From Nitrospirota bacterium (GTDB taxonomy: Bacteria; Nitrospirota; Thermodesulfovibrionia; Thermodesulfovibrionales; Magnetobacteriaceae): 16,661 nt of DNA. The stretch lies in contig JADFXO010000054.1 of assembly GCA_015233485.1 (NCBI GenBank), positions 1-16,661 on the forward strand, read 5' to 3'. Positions 1-7,686 of this stretch are shown here, in pieces (within the stretch, counting starts at the first letter, position 1; every line of letters begins with the position of its first letter). The notes beneath the pieces are model-generated. The model ran no database searches. It saw only the letters and a program-made list of their open reading frames with translations, and was not told the origin of the DNA. The position numbers and the translations under genes were made by a program.

Positions 1-696
1 ATTAATCAGCAAATACAGGTGAGCGCTGAGTTAAACCATGAGAACTCAATTAACAAAGGAGCTGTTAGGCAGTTTCTGAAGACTTTACACTATCCATTGG
101 CATATCTCGATTTTGAGACGTTCACGCATCCGATACCTTTCTACAGTGGTTGTCGGCCCTACCAGCAAATTCCGTTTCAATTTTCTTGTCATGTTATTCC
201 CCGAGAAGGAGCTGAGCCAGTTCATTATGAGTTCCTCGCCGAAGCTGGTGGTGATAGACGCCGGGAACTAGTGGAAGCCTTAATCGCGGCCATACCAGCA
301 AACTCGTGTGTCGTTACGTACAATAAATCCTTTGAGATAGGCGTTCTAGGTAGTTGTATCGAATGGTTTCCGGAATACGAGCATGAAATCCAATCCATTA
401 TAGACGGAATAGTCGATTTGATGCTACCGTTCAAAGAGAAGGATGTGTATTATTGGACAATGAACGGGTCCTACTCAATGAAGGCTTTCTTACCGGCGTT
501 AATACCGGATATGAGCTACTCCGGCTTAGAAATTAACAATGGTGGTTTGGCCATGAGTGCTTTCTTCAAAATGAATGAGTTATCAGATGTTGAGGAAATA
601 GAAAAACTTCGTAGGGATTTACTGGATTACTGCGCATTAGATACTTGGGGTATGGTGAAAATTGTTGAGGAGTTGAAGCGACTAGTCGGCATATGA
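1..696 (+). CDS. DUF2779-family RNase H-like nuclease, C-terminal part
   Basis: The frame is open from base 1, so the gene starts upstream of the window; the GTG at 19 is only an internal codon. Counting from 19, the visible 225 residues show an exonuclease-like acidic pattern: D31 and E33 in LDFETF, N102 in TYNKSFE, D133 in IVDLM, and Y204/D208 in YCALD (YxxxD). This spacing fits a DEDDy-type RNase H fold, as expected for the C-terminal half of DUF2779 proteins, which often follow a RecB-like nuclease domain. The N-terminal half is outside the window. A role in nucleic-acid degradation is inferred from the family only. It converges on the next gene with a 30-base gap and no clear terminator. 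Family assignment is fairly sure; the substrate is unknown. Confidence 0.75.
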   Translation: MNQQIQVSAELNHENSINKGAVRQFLKTLHYPLAYLDFETFTHPIPFYSGCRPYQQIPFQFSCHVIPREGAEPVHYEFLAEAGGDRRRELVEALIAAIPANSCVVTYNKSFEIGVLGSCIEWFPEYEHEIQSIIDGIVDLMLPFKEKDVYYWTMNGSYSMKAFLPALIPDMSYSGLEINNGGLAMSAFFKMNELSDVEEIEKLRRDLLDYCALDTWGMVKIVEELKRLVGI

Positions 697-726
697 ATAG
701 GAATTAAGCCGCTACTCTTGAAGGTG

Positions 727-1182
727 CTAAATCCATATCCACTGCCATTGACTATATTTTTGTTGCATTTTTTTCCAGAATCCACCACTATAATCAAATA
801 GTAGGAATATTTCCCAATCAGTTGGCGGGTTATTTAATACTGCCATAACCATTTTTTCTCCCCATCCTTGAATCGCTGAATTTAACTCATAAAACTGTAA
901 TGCCTTTAACTCATGATCATAAATCAGATGAATTCCAACAGCTGTTTGATGAAATGGTTTGGTTATCGGATATTTAGAGTTATTACCCTCTACTTTTATT
1001 TCACTTGAAGCTATTATACTATCATTGGTAATCTTAATAAATTGAATTGGGGTTAATTTTTCACGTATAGGCTCAATTGCCTTTACTTTCAGTAGATTCC
1101 AAACACACAAATGTTCATTATTAATATCCTCAAGAAGATTCTTTAAGGAATCCTTATGAACAAGCGGAAATACTTTCTTCAT
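727..1182 (-). CDS. Hypothetical protein with GNAT-like C-terminus
   Basis: This is a 151-residue protein with an ATG start at 1182. No strong Shine-Dalgarno precedes the start, so the start is moderately certain. The N-terminal part (MKKVFPLVHKDSLKNLL) is not recognised. Around residues 98-145 the pattern LNSAIQGWGEKMV, a hydrophobic strand IFLLFDYSGGFW, then KKMQQKY resembles the acetyl-CoA loop and the GFW-KM-KKY end of GNAT acetyltransferases. The usual Q/RxxGxG/A loop is only partly kept (GWGEK). The gene is convergent with the upstream nuclease gene. It could equally be an uncharacterised small protein, and no substrate can be suggested. Confidence 0.55.
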   Translation of the reverse strand: MKKVFPLVHKDSLKNLLEDINNEHLCVWNLLKVKAIEPIREKLTPIQFIKITNDSIIASSEIKVEGNNSKYPITKPFHQTAVGIHLIYDHELKALQFYELNSAIQGWGEKMVMAVLNNPPTDWEIFLLFDYSGGFWKKMQQKYSQWQWIWI

Positions 1183-1244
1183 TGATATAGGATACCAGAG
1201 AGTTTAAGAGATAGTAAAGCTGGAGGATACTCGTTATCACCTAT

Positions 1245-1489
1245 ATGCCGAAAAAGTGTTATAAGTGTTACGCCACTGCTAAAACGGCTTACTACTTGGC
1301 TCTACGTGTTACACTTTAGGTGTGACAAGGTGTAATAAAAAGTGTAACAACAATGTATCAGCGACTAAAATGCATCCAAACCGTATCATTGTCATCAGAA
1401 ACGGCATTGCAAAATTCAAATACTGCACAATGGTGGACGGAATAGTGCGGGATGATGATCTAAAAGAATCTATGAAACAAACACCTTAA
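1245..1489 (+). pseudogene. Broken small cysteine-rich (zinc-ribbon-like) gene
   Basis: An ATG at 1245, 18 bases after GGAGG, opens MPKKCYKCYATAKTAYYLAL, which contains a CxxC. The frame ends at TAG 1317-1319 after 24 codons. A second frame (from GTG 1322 to TAA 1487-1489) begins VTRCNKKC and runs 55 codons. Joined by one frameshift, the two pieces would give a roughly 80-residue protein with two cysteine pairs about 20 residues apart, the spacing of a treble-clef or zinc-ribbon knuckle. The second pair is CxxxC, not CxxC, which weakens the case. This may be a decayed gene or chance. Confidence 0.28.
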
Positions 1490-2411
1490 TAGCCTCTTTA
1501 CCTATTGCGAAATATTCTTTATGGAGATTAAATACTGTTGCAACCTTCGTTATTGTCAAAGTACTTGGACTAATGGCACTTCGCTAACGAATATTTCACT
1601 CATAGATTCTCCAAATAAAATATATATAAAAGCATATTTCAAGAACATAATTATTCTAAGCATATTACAATATTTATCAGCATAAATCTTAGTACTTCTG
1701 TCGACATATACGAATTATAAAAGATATTTTAGCATTTACTATAATAAAGATGGAAATATCCGCAAAGACTTTATAATGAAGATCGCTGTATAGCGCCAAT
1801 CATAGTATTTAAGCCTAAATTGGCGATTTCGTGCAAGAATAAGTACTAGAACTGATATTGGATTTATCTGTAAAGCAATGTTATACAAAACATAATGCAG
1901 CTGTCGGTTTAATCCCATTGCTATAGCTTCTGTATTGCTCGGATTTCATGCACAATTATACTCAATAAATATTTTCTAATAGACTTCATTCTATCATCAA
2001 ATGTGAAATATTATTGCTTCGGGATTAATGAGTATATATTCTATTTCCTTCACAATATTCAATGGAGATTCATCTACATCAATTGCCTATATAGTTCTTT
2101 TTTAAATATTGTCGGTTTACATTGTATAAATAAAATATATTTGAATTCGTCCCTTAATTTATAATACAAATAGCTCTCAACATAATGATGTTCAATCTAT
2201 AACCTAGCTAGCTCAGTTCCTCCTGTAAAATAGAAACTTTAAATCAACTAGATATTCACGCATTAACCTATGCTCTATGTTGCCACTAGTTCAATATTTA
2301 ATGAGTCCACTGTTTACCTATCATAATATCCATTAAAGAGTAAATAGTATTTTATTTATTAAAATACTAATAGGATATCTCTTTGGATTATATGTGTAAT
2401 ATTGAGATACT
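1490..2411. other. AT-rich gene-free stretch
   Basis: No open frame of convincing length or composition was seen on either strand. The stretch holds a 7-bp inverted repeat (CGCCAAT at 1794-1800 with ATTGGCG at 1819-1825) and the AT-only hairpin listed separately. A minus-strand CAGGAGG sits near 2219-2225 but is followed by stops and no usable start. It lies downstream of the large minus-strand Rep-like gene and may be its decayed 3' surroundings. Confidence 0.5.
2345..2369. repeat. Perfect 9-bp inverted repeat downstream of the Rep-like gene
   Basis: TAGTATTTT at 2345-2353 is followed by a 7-base loop and AAAATACTA at 2361-2369. It lies 43 bases past the stop of the minus-strand 618-residue gene. 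The stem is almost all A/T and no T-run follows on the minus strand, so a terminator role is weakly supported. Confidence 0.4.
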
Positions 2412-4268
2412 TCATACTATAATTCCGGGACTTCTACATTTAGATTCTACTTTCGCATTATACAAAGCGTAAGTCTTACAATTTGTACATTCGGTAAAAT
2501 GCGCTATTAGAACTTCTATGATAGAATCTTCCGCGTTAATAGGTAATCTATTCACATTAATGGCATCTGGATAATAAATTCCTATAAAAGAAGTAGCAGA
2601 ACCCTTAACAGTGAATATTGTATCAATAACGTTGTCCAGGTATCTGTTATTATTCGTAATAGTCTTAGTAGCATTACTGAAATTATTATGAATATGAGTG
2701 CTGTTGCTGTTATTAACCAAAATAAACATATTTATGTTACTGGTTATTGAGATGTTGGTATTAATTTTGCTGTTAGTAACAGTGTAGTTCTTATTGCTGG
2801 TGCAGGTATTGGTTTGATTATTGGTATGAGTTTCGCTCTTATTTTCGGTAATACTGTTACTACTATTAGTGATATCAGTGTTCAAGTTGTTCGAGTCAGA
2901 TAGTATAACTGTGGTGTTAGTGGTTGAAATAGGAGTGTTTAGGAAATGGCACTGTATAATATAAGACTGGTAATTTTCCTCACTACTATATACTTTTCTT
3001 AATGCTGTCAGTTTCTCCACAACTACTTTATCAAATTCTGGTAGCTTTGCTTTCATAAATCTAGCTGGGTCGTGTGTGTAGCCTTTCAGCAATTTTCTGA
3101 TTTCAAATGCGCTCAAGTATCTAATCGACTGAAGAAACGTATCTGTAGCATCGTTGTCGTACTTGTCTTTCAAGAACAATATGATTTTATCATAATCGGG
3201 CGCTTCAAACTTATATCTATTCCACAGAGTTGCTGGATTAAAGGTGGAGAGATGTTCAGGATGTCTTATACCCAATTTTCTCAGTCGACGTACCGTTAGC
3301 CGATTCTCCAGGCGATATATTAGGCCGCTTTCGTCAGCAATTATAGCTTCAGAGGCATTCTTTGCGTTGCTATCATATTTATCTTCGACATCATCATTTA
3401 TATCTTTCTCCAATGAGGCAAGAAACGAGTTGAAGCCCTCGTCCTGTTTATCCGGTGTCTTGTTTTTTGTACCCACTCTCTTTCTTGTGCTTTGAGTCGT
3501 TTCTATACCATAAAGATATTCGGCGGTTTTAGAGCTTGATTTATGGCTTCCTCTATAAATAGTTGGAATCTGCGGCAATAAACACCGGTCATCACGTACT
3601 ACCTTTTTTTTATCGTCTTTACAGATAATCGTTGGCTCTTTCCTTACCCAGCTGATATGCAGATCCTCCTTGGTCTGCATAAGGTAAAAAAAGGTGTCTA
3701 TATCAGCATCTTCGAGGTTAACATCTATTGCGATTTCAATTTTCTTTACGTATGCCGCTTGATAAAGAGCATCAGCACAGACTTTTTGATAAGGTATGAC
3801 CATAAAATTATCCTTATTTAACTTATCAGACCAGTGGTTATATTGTAGAGAAAAATTGTCAATTACGCTTTTCAGGACGGAGACTACTTCATAATGAGAT
3901 AGGGTCGAATAAATAGCAGGATTATACCGAAGCCATAAATAGTGCCAATTCCAAGCTAAATAAATGCGATTACCAGTACTTTTATGCTGATAATAGACGC
4001 AATTCCAAAATCTCTCTTTATGAAAACAGTCATATTCATTAACCTTATAGGGCCACCAGGGATATGGTGCAACTGAAAGGCCACCGATTGCGGGTATTGG
4101 CTTTGAGTCGCCCTTCCTACCACTTAGAGTATAATCATTGAGCTGCAGTGGAGTGGTTAAATCAATTATTTTGGGCGACAGGCTGCTAAGAGGAACACGT
4201 ACTTCTATTTGGTCGTTAGACGGTTTCACATTTATTCTTAGCCAACTTTTATCATGTAAACTTTTCAT
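2412..4268 (-). CDS. Replication-initiator-like (Rep_trans-like) protein with low-complexity insert
   Basis: This is a 618-residue protein. Residues 164-184 (ADALYQAAYVKKIEIAIDV) are followed by TIYRGSHKSSSK (236-247) with a nearby YLYG (251-254), and then IYRLENRLTVRRLRKLGI (317-334). This series matches the order seen in Rep_trans plasmid initiators: an acidic strand, a T-Y-G-S-x-K-S motif with a nearby Tyr, then an R-x-E strand with a basic helix. I saw no HUH motif outside the low-complexity tract. The N-terminal 140 residues are clearly related to the 222-residue gene at 4736-5404 (shared RVP, YTL-G-K, AWN-HY-WL). Residues 446-541 are an Asn/Thr/Ser tract, and the C-terminus has a CTNC pair. 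The start has no good ribosome binding site. An RHH gene lies 98 bases upstream, as in cop-rep operons. Relaxase or phage initiator are alternatives; DNA nicking is inferred, not shown. Confidence 0.5.
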   Translation of the reverse strand: MKSLHDKSWLRINVKPSNDQIEVRVPLSSLSPKIIDLTTPLQLNDYTLSGRKGDSKPIPAIGGLSVAPYPWWPYKVNEYDCFHKERFWNCVYYQHKSTGNRIYLAWNWHYLWLRYNPAIYSTLSHYEVVSVLKSVIDNFSLQYNHWSDKLNKDNFMVIPYQKVCADALYQAAYVKKIEIAIDVNLEDADIDTFFYLMQTKEDLHISWVRKEPTIICKDDKKKVVRDDRCLLPQIPTIYRGSHKSSSKTAEYLYGIETTQSTRKRVGTKNKTPDKQDEGFNSFLASLEKDINDDVEDKYDSNAKNASEAIIADESGLIYRLENRLTVRRLRKLGIRHPEHLSTFNPATLWNRYKFEAPDYDKIILFLKDKYDNDATDTFLQSIRYLSAFEIRKLLKGYTHDPARFMKAKLPEFDKVVVEKLTALRKVYSSEENYQSYIIQCHFLNTPISTTNTTVILSDSNNLNTDITNSSNSITENKSETHTNNQTNTCTSNKNYTVTNSKINTNISITSNINMFILVNNSNSTHIHNNFSNATKTITNNNRYLDNVIDTIFTVKGSATSFIGIYYPDAINVNRLPINAEDSIIEVLIAHFTECTNCKTYALYNAKVESKCRSPGIIV

Positions 4269-4366
4269 ATCATTTGTCTTGTATGTAAACCAGCAAATAC
4301 TACAACAATCGTAGAATTCCTGTTAATTAACTATAAATTCTAAGGCTATATAGTCATATGATTGCT

Positions 4367-4534
4367 TCAGTTATATTTGTTTATTTCTGCTGTAGGGCCT
4401 TTATCAATATGTTTTAATATAATGGCTCTTGCTTTTGCCGACACACAAATATAATCTTTTTTAGCCGCCTGAGTGATTATTTTATACTGCTCATCATCTA
4501 CTCTAAAGCTAATCACGTGCTGTAGTCTGGTCAT
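4367..4534 (-). CDS. Small ribbon-helix-helix DNA-binding protein (CopG-like)
   Basis: This is a 55-residue protein, short enough to be missed by length cut-offs. The ATG at 4534 is preceded by AAGGAGAG at good spacing. The sequence begins MTRLQHVISFRVDDEQYKII and continues TQAAKKDY-ICVSAKARAIILKHI. This is a basic beta strand (ISFRV), helix 1 (DDEQYKIITQAAKK), a turn and helix 2 (SAKARAIILKHI), the hallmark ribbon-helix-helix layout. Such proteins bind operators as dimers; in rolling-circle plasmids of the pMV158 type a CopG repressor precedes and controls rep. Here the Rep-like gene starts 98 bases downstream on the same strand, so autoregulation of a copG-rep style operon is the natural inference. 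A relaxosome accessory protein (MobC-like) or an antitoxin is also possible. Confidence 0.72.
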   Translation of the reverse strand: MTRLQHVISFRVDDEQYKIITQAAKKDYICVSAKARAIILKHIDKGPTAEINKYN

Positions 4535-4598
4535 TTGTCAAACTCTCCTTTTTAAGATTTCCGTTTTCATGACATACATATAAATACAATTCATGCAA

Positions 4599-4618
4599 CT
4601 GTTTATTACCAGAAGGCT
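4599..4618. repeat. 20-bp direct repeat, left copy
   Basis: The 20 bases starting CTGTTTATTACCAG match 11269-11288 at 19 of 20 positions in the same orientation. Further similarity lies on both sides (ACAATT and ATG before; ATTCGT after, offset by 6 bases). It lies upstream of the RHH gene, so it could be an operator, an attachment-like end or an old duplication scar. Confidence 0.5.
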
Positions 4619-4735
4619 CAAATACTATTCGTCTTACTCTAAAGAAAATTATCCATCGTCTGTTTCTAATAGTAATGAGTCTTCAATACAAATAAAGACC
4701 CAGTACTATCAGATGAATAAGAATAATTAAAGTGT

Positions 4736-5404
4736 CTAATTCAAATATAGGTCTCTGTTATATTCTCTGGTTAAAAGCATTGGTAAGAACCTGCCTAGAG
4801 TGATTGGCTTGTTTACCCCCAAAGTCTTCAAGTCTATCTTTTTGAAGTGCAAATAGTATCTGCAATTCTCATCATATTTGTTTATAAATTCGATCAGTAC
4901 AATCACTTTTTTAACGTACGATGTTTTGTAAAGGGCATCGCCTGAAATCATGTCATTTGGACCAGATACGTCCGTTGTATTAAGGAAGTAATTATATTGT
5001 TGTGCGTAATTGTCAAGTACTGCGTGTAGCATCGATATCATTTCTATTTCCGTTATCGTTGTTCTTTGAGGCCTGAATGTTAACCATATATAATGCTGAT
5101 TCCAGGCTACTTGTGTTCTGTTCTTGGTTTGACTGTGTTCATAAAGAACTTCACTCCAGTATTGTTCTCTGTAGTTGTTAGTTTCAAAGCCTTGATTGCG
5201 ATGCTGTCTTATGTAAGGCTCAACAGCTATTCCAGTGTGCGTTAAAATATTAGTTCGTCCATCTTTCTTCCCATATAGTGTATATCCGTCTTTTGCCGTT
5301 GGTTGAAATAAGACGGTAATACCCTGTAACAAATTTCCTACGGGAACTCGAATTTGTATTTCTTCGTAGGTAGCTGAACCATTTACTTCATGCTGACTTT
5401 CCAT
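4736..5404 (-). CDS. Replication-initiator-like paralogue, short
   Basis: This is a 222-residue protein with an ATG at 5404 after a good AGGAG site. Residues 16-141 align along their length with residues 21-145 of the 618-residue protein: IQIRVPVGNL, YTLYGKK, WSEVLYEHSQ, NRTQVAWNQHYIWL and MLHAVLDNYAQQYNY. GDALYKTSYVKKVIVLIEF matches ADALYQAAYVKKIEIAIDV, with the final acidic Asp changed to Glu. The protein then ends at RDLYLN with no counterpart of the TIYRGS or R-x-E parts, so it lacks the putative catalytic region and is probably a truncated paralogue or a dedicated N-terminal-domain protein. A perfect palindrome lies 33 bases upstream. Bases from 5012 upward are repeated at 11995. The gene sits upstream of, and on the same strand as, the RHH and large Rep-like genes. 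Confidence 0.6.
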   Translation of the reverse strand: MESQHEVNGSATYEEIQIRVPVGNLLQGITVLFQPTAKDGYTLYGKKDGRTNILTHTGIAVEPYIRQHRNQGFETNNYREQYWSEVLYEHSQTKNRTQVAWNQHYIWLTFRPQRTTITEIEMISMLHAVLDNYAQQYNYFLNTTDVSGPNDMISGDALYKTSYVKKVIVLIEFINKYDENCRYYLHFKKIDLKTLGVNKPITLGRFLPMLLTREYNRDLYLN

Positions 5405-5436
5405 TGTTAGTTTACTCCTATGCTTTATTTAAAACT

Positions 5437-5457
5437 AATTTATATAAAATATAAATT
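5437..5457. promoter_or_regulatory. Perfect palindrome upstream of the 222-residue gene (candidate operator)
   Basis: AATTTATAT (5437-5445) and ATATAAATT (5449-5457) are perfect inverted arms around AAA. The site lies 33 bases before the ATG on the minus strand, in the promoter zone. It suits a dimeric repressor such as the RHH protein encoded nearby, but A/T-only composition makes a chance palindrome possible. Confidence 0.4.
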
Positions 5458-5503
5458 CACTTAAATGTACCTTTAAAGGGAGCATATCAGATCAAAAATA
5501 CAC

Positions 5504-5954
5504 TGTCAATAGCTCTTTTAATAATTTCTCAAAAATATTTTATTTGCTTTACCTTCAGGTGTAGAACTCAATAATGCTTGACTTTTGTTTAAAACTATAG
5601 TACTCACCGCTTTCTAAATTTTATCTTTAATATAAATGCTTGACTAATTATGATATTTATATCATTCATCTTCTGATGTATTTGGTTCAAATTCTGTGAT
5701 TATCATAAAACTTATTTTACTTTATGGAAGCCCTATGCTGTTTGTTTGCTGAAATATTCGTTAAGAATTAAGCATGAATGATGCAATCTTCTTTAGACTC
5801 AAATAGGAACTGTGAACGTTCTTAATCAGATGAAACAATTGAACTGTGTCAATAGCCCTGAGGATTATCCCTAAATTATATTTCTAATCGCCTCTGCGCT
5901 GGCATGTGTAAATATTAATAATACTTGACTTTCTCATAATTATAGTGCGTCAAG
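5504..5954. repeat. Gene-free region with scattered short repeats
   Basis: The stretch 5458-6128 holds no convincing gene. It has three related segments: AATAATGCTTGACT (5570-5583), AATGCTTGACT (about 5635-5645) and AATAATACTTGACT (5917-5930). The first and third stay similar for about 33 bases and end in an ACTATAGTAC or ATTATAGTGC block. The third is closed by GTCAAG (5949-5954), giving an inverted CTTGAC/GTCAAG pair. TGTCAATAGCTCT (5504-5516) and TGTCAATAGCCCT (5847-5859) form another pair. A 6-bp inverted repeat AGCAGT/ACTGCT is at 6056-6077. Iteron-like or operator roles are possible but unproven. All are copied at +6,983. Confidence 0.35.
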
Positions 5955-6128
5955 TGCAATTTTTGTAACTGTTGCTTTCATGGTACACTATGAGTCGAGA
6001 TTGTTCATATTCCTTATAGTGTCCATTTAGGTTGTAAAGCAGTGGCGTCAACAACAGCAGTACAGTACAGCACTGCTATTCGTATCTATTGTTGTAGAAA
6101 CTCATCTCAACTTTACATTTTAGTAAAT

Positions 6129-6209
6129 TTAAAAGCGTTTGCCAGTTATTGTAATATTACTGTCGGCAAACATCAGTAAAAGAATTATGAAGATTATTCT
6201 TACTACCGT
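6129..6209 (-). pseudogene. Hydrophobic 26-residue peptide with ACG in place of a start
   Basis: On the minus strand a near-perfect AAAGGAGGAT is followed at ideal spacing by ACG (6209-6207) and an open frame reading VVRIIFIILLLMFADSNITI, then TGKRF and a stop. The residues form one short membrane-spanning helix with a basic start, resembling a small membrane peptide or a type I toxin. With ATG mutated to ACG it may be silent, or it may start inefficiently. It lies 247 bases past the methyltransferase stop on the same strand, and the hairpin at 6137-6171 overlaps its end. Chance cannot be excluded for so short a frame. Confidence 0.3.
6137..6171. other. Hairpin with TAATATTAC in its loop
   Basis: GTTTGCC (6137-6143) pairs with GGCAAAC (6165-6171) around a 21-base loop. 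The loop contains TAATATTAC (6152-6160), the conserved nicking nonanucleotide of geminivirus and circovirus-type origins. CAGT/ACTG inside the loop could add a second short stem. Read on the minus strand, the hairpin is followed by GCTTTTAAATTT, so it could instead be a weak intrinsic terminator for the methyltransferase transcript. An origin role is speculative; Rep-like genes in the same island are the only support. Confidence 0.35.
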
Positions 6210-6456
6210 ATAAATCCTCCTTTAGATGATGATTCAGTCAATCGTTGTATTTTCATCATAATTCGCTCGATATATGACTAGGAAGATACCCTTAAATAAG
6301 CTTTTTCCAAAGCCTAATTCAGATAGAAAGTCTGTAAATGCAGCATTAGTATTAGTGTGTGGCTGGACAAACATCCTTTATCGTACCGGTTACCCATCTG
6401 GAATGTTATTGCTACATAAATCCTGCTGCTCTTTCTTCGATAGTGAAACGCTCACA

Positions 6457-7686
6457 TCAAACGTGCTTGAATACGACTAAGTCGCGATGTAAACCAAGGC
6501 AAATCTTATTTTCTTTCCCTTTTTCTACCATTTGAGCGTTGTATTGTTCTGTAGAATATGGTAAAATATAGCGCATTTCTATAGTATATTTACCGAGCAG
6601 CACTTGAGCAAAGTGAAAGATGTGGTCCTCGAAAATCATATCATTCTTGAATTGTGTTGGTTGGATGACTATTGCGATGCGCTTCACTTTACGGTTGGTA
6701 AGCTCTTTCAGCAGGCGATCAAGGGTTAAATAAAAATTTTCTAACGACATATTTCCCAAACAATCCTTTTCGGAGGAGTACATGCCTTCAGCCTGCTTCC
6801 AGTATGGCGGGTCTATAAAGGCTAAGTCTGGTAATTGTAGGTCTGGTTGTAAGCCATTTTTTATGTCCCAGCTCCTTATATCATCTTCTCTACCCGGCTT
6901 TACTATTCGATCGGAGCAATAATATCTACGACACATTGCTTTGCAGACGTCAACGGTTGTTCCATTTCCAGAAAAAGGATCATAAACAATTGACATCGGC
7001 TGAGTATGATAATACAGTAGATTTTCCAGGTATACTTTTGGAAAGGCACCAAAGTGCTCTGTCTCGTCTCCTTTCGCTAAATTCCATATCGAGTATAAGA
7101 ACGGTTTAAAATTTGAAATTTCGCCGGATTCGGCAATCTTGCCATTTTCGGCTTTTTTTCTGATTATGTCTGATACGGTTTGGCGCGGTAGTCTATACTT
7201 TTCCGATATGTCCTCTTGCGTATTCCATGCCCTAAGATAATCAGCGAAGATAAGCTCGTTTCTATATTCTTCAAGCTCTCTGCGCTTTGAATGAGTCCAA
7301 TCACGTACGGTCCGCTGCGACACTGATAGGATACGTGCAATTTCGGCGATTGATAATGTGTCGCACCTTTTAACAGCAAACAGCCGCTTCTCGTCGTTAC
7401 TTAACTGTTTGCCATGTAGGGAGTTCATCTCATATGCCAAAATTTCAATCTGAGCATCACTTTCAGTTTCGATAATCTCGGCCTTAATCGTTGTTTTACC
7501 AGCTCGTTCGTGTGCGAACCATCGATGTCTACCATCAATCAGGATAGAATTCTGACTGATTTTTATAGGCGGTAATATTTCAATTATTGGCTGGTACTTC
7601 TCGATTAACTTGTTGTCCACTTCACGCCTCGGATACAAGTCCTTCCGAAATACTATGTCTTTGATTGCGACCTCTTGTACGACCAT
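6457..7686 (-). CDS. ParB-like domain fused to DNA methyltransferase
   Basis: This is a 409-residue protein whose ATG at 7686 follows AAGGAGC. Residues 1-75 form a ParB/sulfiredoxin-like domain with the DGRHRWFAHERAG box (51-63). Residues about 112-131 (SIAEIARILSVSQRTVRDW) and 157-176 (QEDISEKYRLPRQTVSDII) look like two helix-turn-helix units. A Rossmann methyltransferase follows, with the SAM-binding motif DPFSGNGTT (236-244) and the catalytic motif DPPYW (292-296). DPPY points to N6-adenine or N4-cytosine methylation. ParB-methyltransferase fusions are common in phages and mobile elements, where they may modify element DNA. The gene diverges from the 80-residue gene and the primase-helicase, and may supply self-marking for that system (inference). 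No restriction endonuclease is adjacent. An identical copy lies at 13440-14669. Confidence 0.85.
   Translation of the reverse strand: MVVQEVAIKDIVFRKDLYPRREVDNKLIEKYQPIIEILPPIKISQNSILIDGRHRWFAHERAGKTTIKAEIIETESDAQIEILAYEMNSLHGKQLSNDEKRLFAVKRCDTLSIAEIARILSVSQRTVRDWTHSKRRELEEYRNELIFADYLRAWNTQEDISEKYRLPRQTVSDIIRKKAENGKIAESGEISNFKPFLYSIWNLAKGDETEHFGAFPKVYLENLLYYHTQPMSIVYDPFSGNGTTVDVCKAMCRRYYCSDRIVKPGREDDIRSWDIKNGLQPDLQLPDLAFIDPPYWKQAEGMYSSEKDCLGNMSLENFYLTLDRLLKELTNRKVKRIAIVIQPTQFKNDMIFEDHIFHFAQVLLGKYTIEMRYILPYSTEQYNAQMVEKGKENKICLGLHRDLVVFKHV

Noticed and set aside
5570..5600. CTTGAC segments read as sigma70 promoters
   Set aside because: The distance from TTGACT to TATAGT is about 11-12 bases, too short for a promoter.
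6274..6480. 68-residue plus-strand open frame (also at 13257-13463)
   Set aside because: No ribosome binding site, overlaps the methyltransferase 3' end, and the composition is unlike a protein family that I know; probably chance.
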